In this document: piece after piece, positions 7,351 through 15,414 of the stretch
Layout of the letters: each line of letters opens with the position of its first letter
Numbering within the stretch: position 1 is the stretch's first letter
Assembly: GCA_040905505.1 (NCBI GenBank)
Contig: JBBDRL010000044.1
Coordinates: forward strand, 1-45,424
Reading direction: 5' to 3'
From: WHSP01 sp040905505
Lineage (GTDB): Bacteria; Gemmatimonadota; Gemmatimonadetes; Longimicrobiales; Longimicrobiaceae
Length of the DNA stretch: 45,424 bases
Translations under genes and position numbers: made by a program
The notes under the pieces: model-generated
Databases searched by the model: none
Told to the model about the DNA's origin: nothing
The model's input: the letters and a program-made list of their open reading frames with translations, nothing else

Positions 7351-9001
7351 TCGGCACCCCCCGCGATCCGATCGTCTGCATACTCGCCGGTCCCTCGCAG
7401 GCGAACGCCCAGCTATGATCACAGGCGCGAGAATACAGCTCCGGTTCCGACAGATCTATCAGATTCCTGCCGCCCTCACGCAGCAGGAGCCGCAGATCGA
7501 TGGTTCGCGGCGCGGCCTGCGCCAACGTCCGCTGATCGAGCAGGTTCACGCAGCCCGCCTGGAATCGCAGCTCACAGGCCTTGGCGAAGTAAGCGAGGGC
7601 GAGTTCGGCGTCCGCCGACGCGATTCTCCCCTCCATGTAGTGCCGGCCCACCTCGTTGCAGGCCCAGCCGGAATTGTCGCCGCAGTAAGTCGCCTCGAGC
7701 TGGAGAAGCCGCTCGCATCCGTTTCGCCTGCCCTCCTCACACGCCTGCTCCCAGAACGGCAGGCTGTCCCCGGTGTGCTGGCCATCGGCCTTGCCCATGG
7801 CGGCCATCGTGCCGAAGAATACCACCCAGACCGCCATATGGGCCCAGTTGGGGCGGCTGGGCGCCCAATCAAAGCGCCAACGGGTCCAGAGGTCTCGGCT
7901 ACGGGCCGATTGAACGAGCCCGTCGATCCATCGTACGCTCAGATTGAGGAGCGGTACGCACAGCAACTTGTCGTAGAAGGTGGGAACGCCGATCGCGCCG
8001 AGGAACGCGTACAGACCGAAGACCCCGACACCGTACAGCGAGCCGAAGACGAGCTTCCCGTGCGGGGTTCGCGGCGATGTCGACGGGTCGGTCACCAGGA
8101 GGTGCAGCCCGAGGAATACCGCCGCGGGGATCTCCGAGTCGAGGAAGTACGGCACCCCAGTGGCAGCCGAATAGGCGGCGCTCAGGCCGAACAGCACGGC
8201 GGCCGCGGAGCCGGCGACGAGCGTGATCGAGAAGAAGTACATCACGATCAGCCCGGTCAGGAAGAGGAACAGGTAGATGTTCGGCGCCAGCGTCAGCGTC
8301 GAAGCGATCTCCTGCCCCCAGGTCAGATCACTCGAGTTCGTCGCGATCAACACGACGGAGAACAGCCCCAGCGAGAAGGCCGACGGGTTGAAGATATGGA
8401 CCCTCCGCCCCTCTCTGTTCCAGCGGACGAACTCCTTGCCCAGGAACCCGACGGCGATCATCAAAAACTGGAGGTAGAACCAGTCGTCCCTGAACCAGAG
8501 GAAGAGGTTGGTACTGAAGATGATCGGGAAGGGCCCGAACCCGAGCACGTAGTTCTCCCGGCGAGACCATGCGAGCAACATATCGAACGCGTAAGCGAAC
8601 GCGAGCTGTGCCGCCAGCAGCCAGGCGTAGTCGTATACTGGCCGCCAGTACCAGCCCCAGTACGCATAGACCGAGATCTGGACCGCGGCCTGGAGATAGT
8701 GCTGGGGCCGCAGCATCGTCTGCAGCGACCGCACCGACGACTCGCGCTTCAGACGGAAATAGAGGACTGCCTGCCACGCCAACAGCGCGCCCGTCGCACC
8801 CCAGAAGGACCGGACGAGAATGGCGTTTTCCTGGACCCGCGGCACGAACGAGATCAGCACCAGCACCAGCGTCATCACCAGGGGCAGATACATCGCCTGC
8901 AACGGCGAGCGGGTGATCACGTCGGGTGTAGCGGCCTGTGACCGGTCCCGCTGCTTGCCTCGGCGCTTCTGCGGGGTCGGCCGTCGTCGTGTTGATGACA
9001 T
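7334..9001 (-). CDS. NqrB/RnfD (UnbU)-like membrane protein with C-terminal Sel1-type repeats
   Basis: The 555-residue protein starts at ATG 8999-9001. Residues about 40-400 contain eight to ten hydrophobic helices and the NqrB/RnfD pattern: NPSAFSLG, then VTDPSTSPRTPHGKLVFG, the region that in NqrB/RnfD carries covalent flavin on a threonine. UnbU proteins of enediyne clusters belong to the same superfamily. Residues 417-540 are soluble and Cys-rich, with Sel1/HcpA-like units (ACEEGRRNGCERL; YFAKACELRFQAGCVNL; YSRACDHSWAFACE), a fusion not found in RnfD. No other Rnf/Nqr subunit is nearby. A redox role at the membrane is inferred. The SUMF1-like gene overlaps its 3' end. Confidence 0.75.
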   Translation of the reverse strand: MSSTRRRPTPQKRRGKQRDRSQAATPDVITRSPLQAMYLPLVMTLVLVLISFVPRVQENAILVRSFWGATGALLAWQAVLYFRLKRESSVRSLQTMLRPQHYLQAAVQISVYAYWGWYWRPVYDYAWLLAAQLAFAYAFDMLLAWSRRENYVLGFGPFPIIFSTNLFLWFRDDWFYLQFLMIAVGFLGKEFVRWNREGRRVHIFNPSAFSLGLFSVVLIATNSSDLTWGQEIASTLTLAPNIYLFLFLTGLIVMYFFSITLVAGSAAAVLFGLSAAYSAATGVPYFLDSEIPAAVFLGLHLLVTDPSTSPRTPHGKLVFGSLYGVGVFGLYAFLGAIGVPTFYDKLLCVPLLNLSVRWIDGLVQSARSRDLWTRWRFDWAPSRPNWAHMAVWVVFFGTMAAMGKADGQHTGDSLPFWEQACEEGRRNGCERLLQLEATYCGDNSGWACNEVGRHYMEGRIASADAELALAYFAKACELRFQAGCVNLLDQRTLAQAAPRTIDLRLLLREGGRNLIDLSEPELYSRACDHSWAFACEGPASMQTIGSRGVPNGAGS

Positions 9002-9043
9002 GGACGGATCAGGCAGTTCAAACGATGTGAGGGGATAAGATAA

Positions 9044-9073
9044 AACGTACTGTGGAGACGGAGTTGAGGTCAA
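9044..9073 (-). promoter_or_regulatory. Promoter for the NqrB-like/SUMF1-like pair
   Basis: Minus-strand TTGACC (9068-9073), 18 bases, TACGTT (9044-9049), 42 bases before the start codon at 9001. The same hexamers with the same spacing occur at 12696-12725. Confidence 0.55.
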
Positions 9074-9223
9074 TCCCCCGGGCGCCCGGCGCGCAGGAAG
9101 GGAGTTGCGCGGCTGGCATGCCCTGCGTGGCCGGCTGTTGACGGACCGCTCACGGTTGCGCATTCATTCTCGACCGGCCGTATTTCGACGCCGCCGGATC
9201 TCTTCACGACACGGGGGTTTCAA

Positions 9224-10540
9224 ATGGTACTTCGCCTTCGGCGTGCTCTGCCGGGTTCAGCGGCGCGGATACGCCTGCTTCTGCTGACCGTCGCCTTCGC
9301 CGGTACGGCCGCTTGTTCGGTGGGCGCGCAGGGAGCCGACCCGGAGCTTCTGACCCGCGCGCGCGCGATTCACGACCGCGTGATCACGCTGGACACGCAT
9401 GTGGACATCAACCCGAACAACTTTCAGCCTGCCGAGTCCAATTACGTGACCGGACTGAGCACGCAGGTCGATCTCCCGAAATTGGAGCAGGGCGGGCTGG
9501 ACGCCGTTTTCTTCTCCATCTACCAGGGTCAGCGTCAGGACTTCACCCCGGAGGGATATCAGGCCGCCCACGACCTGGCAATCGCCAAGATCGAAGCGAT
9601 TCACCGCCTGACTTCCGACCTCGCGCCTGACCGTATCGGGCTCGCGGTAACCGCCGATGAGGTCCGCCGCATCGCGGCCAGCGGGCGTAAGGTAGCGCTC
9701 ATGGGGATGGAGAACGGCTACGCCATCGGCGAGGACATCACCAATGTGGAGAAGTTCGCCGATCTGGGTGTGCGGTATCTCTCACTGGCGCACAATGGCA
9801 ACAATCAGCTATCGGATTCCAACAACGGGCAGCCCGACGGGGCACGCCATGGCGGCCTGTCTCCACTGGGGCGCCAGGTCGTCGCCGAGGCGAACCGATG
9901 GGGGATCATGCTGGACATCTCGCATCCGTCTAAGCTGGCGAATCTCCAGACGATCGAGCTATCCCGCGCGCCGGTAATGGCATCACATTCTTCGGCCCGC
10001 GCGCTGGCCGACCATACGCGTAACCTCGACGACGAGGAACTGCGCGCCGTGCAGCGAAACGGGGGCGTCGTGCAGGTGGTGGCCTTCCCCTCGTACCTAA
10101 AGGTCTCCGAGCCGTCGCCGGAGCGGCAGCAGGCTCTCGCTCAGCTCAGGGAGTCGTTCGGGCTCCCGGAGAGCGGGGGTGTCAACTCGGCCCTTCAGGC
10201 GCTGACTCCCGATCGTCGTGCGGAGTATGAGCGCCAGCGTGACGAGATCGACGAGCGCTTGCCGCCACCCCCCCCGGCGAACGTCAGCGACCTCGTCGAC
10301 CACGTCGACTACATCGTCGATCTCATCGGCATCGATCACGTCGGCATCAGCTCCGATTTCGATGGCGGCGGCGGCGTCGAGGGCTGGGACGATGCCACCG
10401 AGACCTTCAACGTCACCCTGGAGCTGGTGCGTCGCGGGTATACGGAGGATGAGATCGCCCAGATCTGGAGCGGCAATCTCCTCCGCGTCATGACCGAGGT
10501 GGAGCGCGTCGCGGCCGAGATCCAGCGCTCAGAAGCCTGA
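9224..10540 (+). CDS. Membrane dipeptidase (peptidase M19), lipoprotein
   Basis: The 438-residue protein has a lipoprotein signal with the lipobox GTAAC (Cys31), so it should be anchored in the envelope. M19 zinc ligands are visible: LDTHVD (His59, Asp61), the bridging Glu in MGMENGY, histidines in ISHPS and ASHSSARAL, and the Asp in ISSDFDG. M19 enzymes cleave dipeptides, including ones with a C-terminal D-residue, so it could recycle cell-wall or dietary dipeptides. The length is usual for the family. ATG 9224 has a weak purine-rich upstream region. A TTGACG at 9138-9143 might be the -35 of its promoter, but no convincing -10 follows. Confidence 0.93.
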   Translation: MVLRLRRALPGSAARIRLLLLTVAFAGTAACSVGAQGADPELLTRARAIHDRVITLDTHVDINPNNFQPAESNYVTGLSTQVDLPKLEQGGLDAVFFSIYQGQRQDFTPEGYQAAHDLAIAKIEAIHRLTSDLAPDRIGLAVTADEVRRIAASGRKVALMGMENGYAIGEDITNVEKFADLGVRYLSLAHNGNNQLSDSNNGQPDGARHGGLSPLGRQVVAEANRWGIMLDISHPSKLANLQTIELSRAPVMASHSSARALADHTRNLDDEELRAVQRNGGVVQVVAFPSYLKVSEPSPERQQALAQLRESFGLPESGGVNSALQALTPDRRAEYERQRDEIDERLPPPPPANVSDLVDHVDYIVDLIGIDHVGISSDFDGGGGVEGWDDATETFNVTLELVRRGYTEDEIAQIWSGNLLRVMTEVERVAAEIQRSEA

Positions 10541-10620
10541 AACTGTATTATAGGTTGCGGATACCCGGTGGCCGCGATCCGCGGCCACCGCTGATGACTA
10601 CGAACAAGGAGTTCACCGCC

Positions 10621-12027
10621 ATGCGCTTTTCTCGTTTGACGGTGGTCGCGACTATGCTGCTCGCGAGCCCCGCGCTCGCTCAGACCACCAACGATCCGTT
10701 CCCCGATCCGATCGAGGCCAATGAAGGCGTCGTGCGGGTCGACTACTCCGAGTTCGCGACCATTCCGGACGTCGACGGCGAGCCCGCGAGGGTGATGTCG
10801 CTCGTGGACGAGCCGGGGACCGGGCGGATCTTCGTCAGCGACATGCGAGGTCCGCTCTACACCGTCAGCTACGACGGTGGGACGGTCACGGGGTACCTCG
10901 ACGTGAACGCACCGCGCTGGGGGTTCAGCGTGCTCTCGGCAGGTCGTGAGCGGGGCGTGCAGAGCGTTGCGCTGCACCCGCAGTTCGGCCAGCCCGGCAC
11001 CCCGGGGTACGGAAAGATCTACACCTGGAGCGACTCGGACGACGTTGCGCCGCCGCCGGACTTCGCCCCGACCGAAGGCGATGCTCACGACACCGTCCTC
11101 CACGAGTGGACGGCGAACGACGCATCGGCGGCGACGTACGACGGCGGTGCTCCGCGCGAGTTGGCCAGATTTCAGCAGCCGTTCGGGAACCATAATGGCG
11201 GGCAGATCGGATTCAATCCGCTCGCCGAGCCGGGCGATCCCGATTACGGGATGCTCTACGTCGGCGTCGGCGACGGTGGCAGCGGTGGTGATCCGCAGAA
11301 TCTCTCGCAGGACCTGACGTCCGGGTTCGGGAAGATCTTCCGTATCGATCCGCTCGGATCGAACAGTGCAAATGGTGAGTACGGCATCCCGGCCGACAAC
11401 CCATTCGTCGGCGAAGCGGGCAGTGGCGCGCTCCCGGAGATCTGGGCGTACGGCGTGCGGAACCCGCAGCGCTTCGCCTGGGATCCGCAGACCGGCAATA
11501 TGTTCGTTGCGGATGTGGGGCAGAACACGGTCGAGGAGCTGAGTCTCGCCTTCCCGGGCGCCGATCTCGGCTGGAAAACGTGGGAAGGCAGCTACGGGTT
11601 CGTCGACCGGACCGGCGTGGACGTCGGGAATGCGCGCGGGAATCCCGAGGCCAGCTACCCTGTCGCGGAGTACGATCAGGTCGACCCGCTCATTCAGAAC
11701 AGCTCGGCCGCGACGGGTGTCTACGTGGCGCGGGACAACGCCATTCCGGCGTTGAACGACAAGGTCCTGTTCGGCGACATGCCTAGCGGCGAGATCTTCT
11801 ACATCGATGCCGACAACCTGCCCGAGGGCGGACAGGACAGCCTGAGGCGGGTGCTCTTCAATGACGGCGGGCAGGCGAAGACCCTGCTCCAGCTCATCCA
11901 GGAGAAGAACTCCGAGCAGGGGCGTGAGATGGCGACCCGTGCAGACATGCGGTTCGGCCACGGTCCCGACGGCCAGCTGTTCCTGCTCAACAAGGGCGAT
12001 GGCGTGCTGCGGGTGATCGTGCCGTAA
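10621..12027 (+). CDS. Secreted PQQ-dependent sugar dehydrogenase-like protein (glucose/sorbosone dehydrogenase)
   Basis: The 468-residue protein has a signal peptide (1-21, ending ALAQ) and a six-bladed propeller of the soluble glucose/sorbosone dehydrogenase family. Family marks include GVQSVALHPQFG, the metal/PQQ-site region FGNHNGGQIGFNP, VGDGGSGGDP, GFGKIFRIDPLG, YGVRNPQRFAWDP and DVGQNTVEEL. Such enzymes oxidise aldose sugars with PQQ in the periplasm and pass electrons to cytochromes. The start is fixed by AAGGAG shortly before ATG 10621. The convergent gene beyond the terminator encodes a c-type-cytochrome-like lipoprotein, a possible electron acceptor. An intrinsic terminator follows at 12059-12109. 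Confidence 0.9.
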   Translation: MRFSRLTVVATMLLASPALAQTTNDPFPDPIEANEGVVRVDYSEFATIPDVDGEPARVMSLVDEPGTGRIFVSDMRGPLYTVSYDGGTVTGYLDVNAPRWGFSVLSAGRERGVQSVALHPQFGQPGTPGYGKIYTWSDSDDVAPPPDFAPTEGDAHDTVLHEWTANDASAATYDGGAPRELARFQQPFGNHNGGQIGFNPLAEPGDPDYGMLYVGVGDGGSGGDPQNLSQDLTSGFGKIFRIDPLGSNSANGEYGIPADNPFVGEAGSGALPEIWAYGVRNPQRFAWDPQTGNMFVADVGQNTVEELSLAFPGADLGWKTWEGSYGFVDRTGVDVGNARGNPEASYPVAEYDQVDPLIQNSSAATGVYVARDNAIPALNDKVLFGDMPSGEIFYIDADNLPEGGQDSLRRVLFNDGGQAKTLLQLIQEKNSEQGREMATRADMRFGHGPDGQLFLLNKGDGVLRVIVP

Positions 12028-12058
12028 ACCGACCCCGATATCGGTCCGCCGGCCGAAG

Positions 12059-12109
12059 CCGGCTGCTGCACCGCACCTGTTGCGGACCGCGGCAGCCGGT
12101 TTTTCTTTT
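12059..12109 (+). terminator. Intrinsic terminator of the PQQ-dehydrogenase gene
   Basis: CCGGCTGCTGC (12059-12069) pairs with GCGGCAGCCGG (12089-12099), one G.U pair, around an inner hairpin CCGCA/TGCGG. TTTTTCTTTT follows directly. This is the clearest factor-independent terminator in the window. Confidence 0.88.
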
Positions 12110-12123
12110 CCACCCTTATCGGT

Positions 12124-12588
12124 TCACAAGCGGGGGCAGCCCCCCTCGAGATACTCGACGGGAACGTCCGGCTCGGGCCGGTCTGTGCCGAAATGCATAC
12201 GGAGATAGCTGAAGATGCGCGCTTGATCTTCCGTAGAGAGGCTCGGGACATAATCCGCGTGTGAGGTCTCGACCGCGCGCCAGCGCTGCTCGTCTCGCTG
12301 GCCGATCGCGGCGCACGCTACTGCATGACAGCTCCCGCACCGGTTCAGGACCAGCCCCCGGGTAGCCGTGGGAGGGAAGATTTCGGCGGCAGGCCGCGAA
12401 CCGACGGGGAGCGGCCCCGTATCGGAAGCTGCGGCCGCCCCGTCCGGCGACTCCTCGTCCGATCCCGGCAACTCCTGACCGCCACATGCCGCGAGCAGCA
12501 GAAAGGTCGATGCGAGCAGGGCGAGCCTCGTGCGTGGAGGGGCGGGAGTCGCTCCCGCCTGCTGCCATCGTGCGGATACCATCTTCAT
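12124..12588 (-). CDS. Small lipoprotein with a c-type cytochrome heme motif
   Basis: The 154-residue protein has a lipoprotein signal (LLLAAC, Cys35), an acidic linker and one CxxCH heme-attachment motif (CGSCH, Cys84-Cys87-His88). It resembles short monoheme domains in which a helix (DQARIFSYLRMHF, 121-133) follows the heme. The axial Met is not certain; Met131 or His110 could serve. It is probably a periplasmic electron carrier held to a membrane, possibly serving the convergent PQQ sugar dehydrogenase. ATG 12586-12588 was chosen; ATG two codons later is equally possible. The C-terminal CPRL is unusual. Confidence 0.75.
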   Translation of the reverse strand: MKMVSARWQQAGATPAPPRTRLALLASTFLLLAACGGQELPGSDEESPDGAAAASDTGPLPVGSRPAAEIFPPTATRGLVLNRCGSCHAVACAAIGQRDEQRWRAVETSHADYVPSLSTEDQARIFSYLRMHFGTDRPEPDVPVEYLEGGCPRL

Positions 12589-12695
12589 GTCCGATCCCTG
12601 TTTCGATTTCAGTACGACGAACCCCGGGTTCCCCGCTTGGTCCTCGCGAGCCACGAGAGACAACCGAGCGATTCGCCGGGCTGCGGACAAGATCC

Positions 12696-12725
12696 TTGAC
12701 CTCGCGTTCCGCCGCCGCCTACGTT
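12696..12725 (+). promoter_or_regulatory. Promoter for the Asp-box/ThiS-like operon
   Basis: TTGACC (12696-12701), 18 bases, TACGTT (12720-12725), 52 bases before ATG 12778. Identical hexamers and spacing drive the NqrB-like pair at 9044-9073. Confidence 0.55.
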
Positions 12726-12777
12726 CTTCGCGAGATCGATGCTCGGAACCCTTTTCGGCGGACGCGCGGAGGTGAAC

Positions 12778-13893
12778 ATGGGGCAGGTAAGGGTGCTGGT
12801 CGGTACGCGCAAAGGAGCGTTCATCATCACTTCCGACGGCGCACGCCGCGACTGGAAGATCGACGGGCCTCACTTTGGCGGGTGGGAAATCATGCATGTG
12901 AAGGGCTCGCCGGTCGATCCCGATCGAATCTACGCGGCACAATGGACCGACTGGCACGGCCAGGTGGTGCAGAGGTCCGATGACGGCGGTCGCTCCTGGG
13001 AGCCCGTCGGCAATGAATTCGCCTATCGCGGTCAGACCGGTACGCACCAGTGGTACGACGGGACGCCACACCCGTGGGAGTTCAAGCGCGTATGGCACTT
13101 CGAACCGTCTCACCAGGACGCCGACACGCTCTTCGCCGGCGTAGAGGACGCGGCACTCTTCCGTTCGAACGACGGCGGCGCCACCTGGACAGAGCTCGCC
13201 GGGCTCCGCACCCACTCGAGTGGGCAGGACTGGATGCCCGGAGCGGGCGGAATGTGCCTGCACACCATCCTCATCGACCCGGCCAACCCGCGACGCATGT
13301 ACGTGGCGATCTCGGCGGCGGGAGCGTTCCGGACGGACGATGGGGGCGAGACCTGGCATGTGGCGACCGGGGGGCTGAGCTCGAACTTCCTACCTGAACC
13401 CGAGGCGAAGATCGGTCACTGCGTGCACCGGCTCGCGATGCATCCGTCCCGACCGGATACCGTATTCATGCAGAAGCATTGGGACGTGTGTCGGACGGAC
13501 AACGCCGGTGAGATGTGGACGGAGGTGAGCGGAAACCTGCCGTCCGACTTCGGTTTCCCGATCATCGTACATGCCCACGAGCCGGAGACGATATACGTCG
13601 TGCCGATCCACAGCGATGCCGAGCACTACCCGCCGGAAGGCAAGCTGCGGGTGTACCGCAGCCGCACGGGCGGTAACGAGTGGGAAGCGCTCACGAAGGG
13701 CCTCCCGCAGCAGGACTGTTACGTCAACGTGCTTCGCGATGCCATGGCGACCGACACACTCGACTCGTGCGGCATCTACTTCGGGACCACCGGCGGACAG
13801 GTCTACGCATCGGCCGACTCGGGGGATAGCTGGCAGGCGCTCGCGGAGAACCTCCCGGCGGTCCTGTCGGTCGAGGTACAGACACTGTCGTGA
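12778..13893 (+). CDS. Six-bladed Asp-box (BNR) propeller protein, sialidase/glycosyl-hydrolase-like
   Basis: The 371-residue protein carries about six Asp-box repeats (SxDxGxxW type): RSDDGGRSW, RSNDGGATW, RTDDGGETW, RTDNAGEMW, RSRTGGNEW and ASADSGDSW. It has no signal peptide, so this member is cytoplasmic, unlike most sialidases. The catalytic Arg triad of sialidases cannot be assigned, and the 'glycosyl hydrolase' label often given to this family should be held lightly. GGAGGTG eight bases upstream fixes ATG 12778. The stop overlaps the GTG start of the ThiS/MoaD-like gene (GTGA), implying coupled production with a sulfur-carrier-type protein. Confidence 0.8.
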   Translation: MGQVRVLVGTRKGAFIITSDGARRDWKIDGPHFGGWEIMHVKGSPVDPDRIYAAQWTDWHGQVVQRSDDGGRSWEPVGNEFAYRGQTGTHQWYDGTPHPWEFKRVWHFEPSHQDADTLFAGVEDAALFRSNDGGATWTELAGLRTHSSGQDWMPGAGGMCLHTILIDPANPRRMYVAISAAGAFRTDDGGETWHVATGGLSSNFLPEPEAKIGHCVHRLAMHPSRPDTVFMQKHWDVCRTDNAGEMWTEVSGNLPSDFGFPIIVHAHEPETIYVVPIHSDAEHYPPEGKLRVYRSRTGGNEWEALTKGLPQQDCYVNVLRDAMATDTLDSCGIYFGTTGGQVYASADSGDSWQALAENLPAVLSVEVQTLS

Positions 13894-14189
13894 CTGTGAC
13901 GGTGGCTCTCCCGGTCCATCTGCGCACGCTCGCGCAGCTCGACGGGGACGTGGAGGTCGAGGTCGATGGTCGCTCCACGATCGCGGCTGTTCTCGATGCG
14001 ATCGAGAGCCGGTTCCCCGTGCTCCGCGGGACCATCCGGGAGCACGGGACGGCCAGGCGCCGCGCCTTCATCCGCTTCTTCGCCTGTGGCCGCGACCTGT
14101 CGCACGAGCCGCCCGAAACGCCGCTTCCCCCGGAGGTCGCTTCGGGTAACGAGGTGTTCTACGTCGTGGGCGCCATCGCGGGAGGTTAG
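13890..14189 (+). CDS. ThiS/MoaD-family small protein with C-terminal Gly-Gly
   Basis: The 99-residue beta-grasp protein ends in AIAGG, the diglycine tail that sulfur carriers need for adenylation and thiocarboxylation. MTVTVALPVHLRTLAQL, the central AAVLDAIESRFPVL and VFYVVGAIAGG fit MoaD/ThiS. No E1-like (MoeB/ThiF), MoaE or ThiG gene is in the window. The GTG start at 13890 overlaps the stop of the Asp-box gene by 4 bases, so the two proteins are probably made together. The substrate of sulfur transfer, if any, is unknown. Confidence 0.8.
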   Translation: MTVTVALPVHLRTLAQLDGDVEVEVDGRSTIAAVLDAIESRFPVLRGTIREHGTARRRAFIRFFACGRDLSHEPPETPLPPEVASGNEVFYVVGAIAGG

Positions 14190-14213
14190 GCGGCGGGACG
14201 GGAGTCGAGGCGC

Positions 14214-14810
14214 TCAGCGGGCGGCGGCAGGGCTGCGGAGGTAGGTCTCGATTCCTGCGGCCAACGCCCGCGCCATCCGATCCTGCCCGGTCTCGGTGAG
14301 AATGAACGCCTCGTCCGACGCGTTCCGGAGCGAGATCATCTCGACGGTGACGGCGGGGACGCGGGAGAATATGGATCCCGTGAGAGCCCCCTGTCGGCTT
14401 CCTACCGCCGTCTGCGAATCCCCCAGAATGCCCACGTCGGGCCAGTCGCCGCCCATGGCGGCGATCAGGGCCGGGTGGAAGATGCTCGCGAGGGCTGCAC
14501 TGCGCGCGATGACCTCGGCCGACGGCCCCGTGACACCATCTGCGGTGGTACCCTGCCGGTCGGGATAGTAGGTCGCGGTGCCCGGGGCCTCCCGTGTGTC
14601 TCCGTGGAGTCTCACGAGCAGGTCCGCCCCCGCACGATTGGCGATCTCGGCGCGCTCGCGATTGCTGACCACCTGGTCCAGCTCGGTGCGCGTCATCACG
14701 ACCGTCGTCCCCCGCTCGATCAGTCGAGCCTGGAGCTTCCTCCCAACTGCCAGCGTGACGTGGCTCTCTCGCCCTCCGGCATCGTCCGGATCCGGCGGAG
14801 GTCCGTTCGA
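14214..14810 (-). pseudogene. 5'-truncated N-acetylmuramoyl-L-alanine amidase (Amidase_3)
   Basis: The frame carries most of a zinc amidase: GRESHVTLAVGRKLQARL (with the zinc-ligand Glu), VMTRTE, then LLVRLHGD (His) and TVEMISLRNASDE (catalytic Glu). The first strand with the DPGHGG zinc histidine is missing. The open frame begins with GPPPDPDDAGGRE directly after the stop of the DUF421 gene, in the same frame, leaving no room for it or for a signal peptide. The first in-frame start codons are GTG 14697-14699 and ATG 14694-14696, inside the domain. A deletion joined the two genes, or the gene is decaying. Activity is unlikely. Confidence 0.6.
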
Positions 14811-15338
14811 TCATGAGCCGAGCCCGTCGGGTACTCCCTTGACGTCCTTGAGCGCGGAGCTGCCTGACTCCGGCAGCTTTTCGATCAGGCTGAAGCTGCC
14901 GTCGGTCTCGAGGATGAGCGCGTCCACCATCTTCGTGTCCGCGACGCCGTGCAGTCGCAGGGCCGCGCGCACCTCAACTTCAGTGACCCGCTCACGCCTC
15001 AGCGCGTCCGATTGGATCGAACCGCGGTAGACCAGCAGGGCCGGCTGTGACTTTACGAGTTGCTCCGCGCCGCGAATTCGCACTGACGTCCAACTGATCA
15101 CGAATTGCAGCGCGATGAGTACTGCGAACGCCAGGATGACCTGGACTGCCGACGTATCTCTCGAGAGCAGGGCCGTCGCCAACGTCGAACCGAACGCGAC
15201 GGTGACAATGAGGTCGAAGGCGTTCCACTTCGCAAGAGTCCTCTTGCCCGAAAAGCGGAGCAGTACGACGAGGGCCGCGTAGGCGATGACGCCGACGACC
15301 AGAGTATGCGCGAGTGCACCGATGCCATTGAAGAACAT
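14811..15338 (-). CDS. DUF421 (YetF-type) membrane protein
   Basis: The 175-residue protein begins MFFNGIGAL, the usual start of this family. It has two to three hydrophobic helices (about 10-70) and the conserved FSGKRTLAKWNAFDLIVTVAFGS block, followed by a small soluble domain (LVKSQPALLVYRGSI; ERVTEVEVRAALRLHGV; ALILETDGSFSLI). DUF421 proteins are inner-membrane proteins of unknown function; some are spore or stress related. A TTG six codons upstream is possible but without support. The stop codon abuts the truncated amidase frame, suggesting a recombination junction. Confidence 0.85.
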   Translation of the reverse strand: MFFNGIGALAHTLVVGVIAYAALVVLLRFSGKRTLAKWNAFDLIVTVAFGSTLATALLSRDTSAVQVILAFAVLIALQFVISWTSVRIRGAEQLVKSQPALLVYRGSIQSDALRRERVTEVEVRAALRLHGVADTKMVDALILETDGSFSLIEKLPESGSSALKDVKGVPDGLGS

Positions 15339-15414
15339 GGCTCGCGGAATTTGCAAGCAGCGAGCCGCCGGTGTACGCGCGACGCCACCGTGCCGGTGCC
15401 CGACCGGGGGCCAG

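Noticed and set aside
7313..8941. A 542-codon plus-strand frame opposite the NqrB-like gene
   Set aside because: Low-complexity Arg/Glu/Pro-rich product without hydrophobic helices; the minus-strand frame gives a proper membrane protein.
10336..11961. A 541-codon open frame on the minus strand opposite the PQQ dehydrogenase gene
   Set aside because: GC-rich antisense frame lacking stops; its protein is Arg/Val/Asp-rich with no domain, while the plus strand encodes a clear enzyme with signal peptide and terminator.
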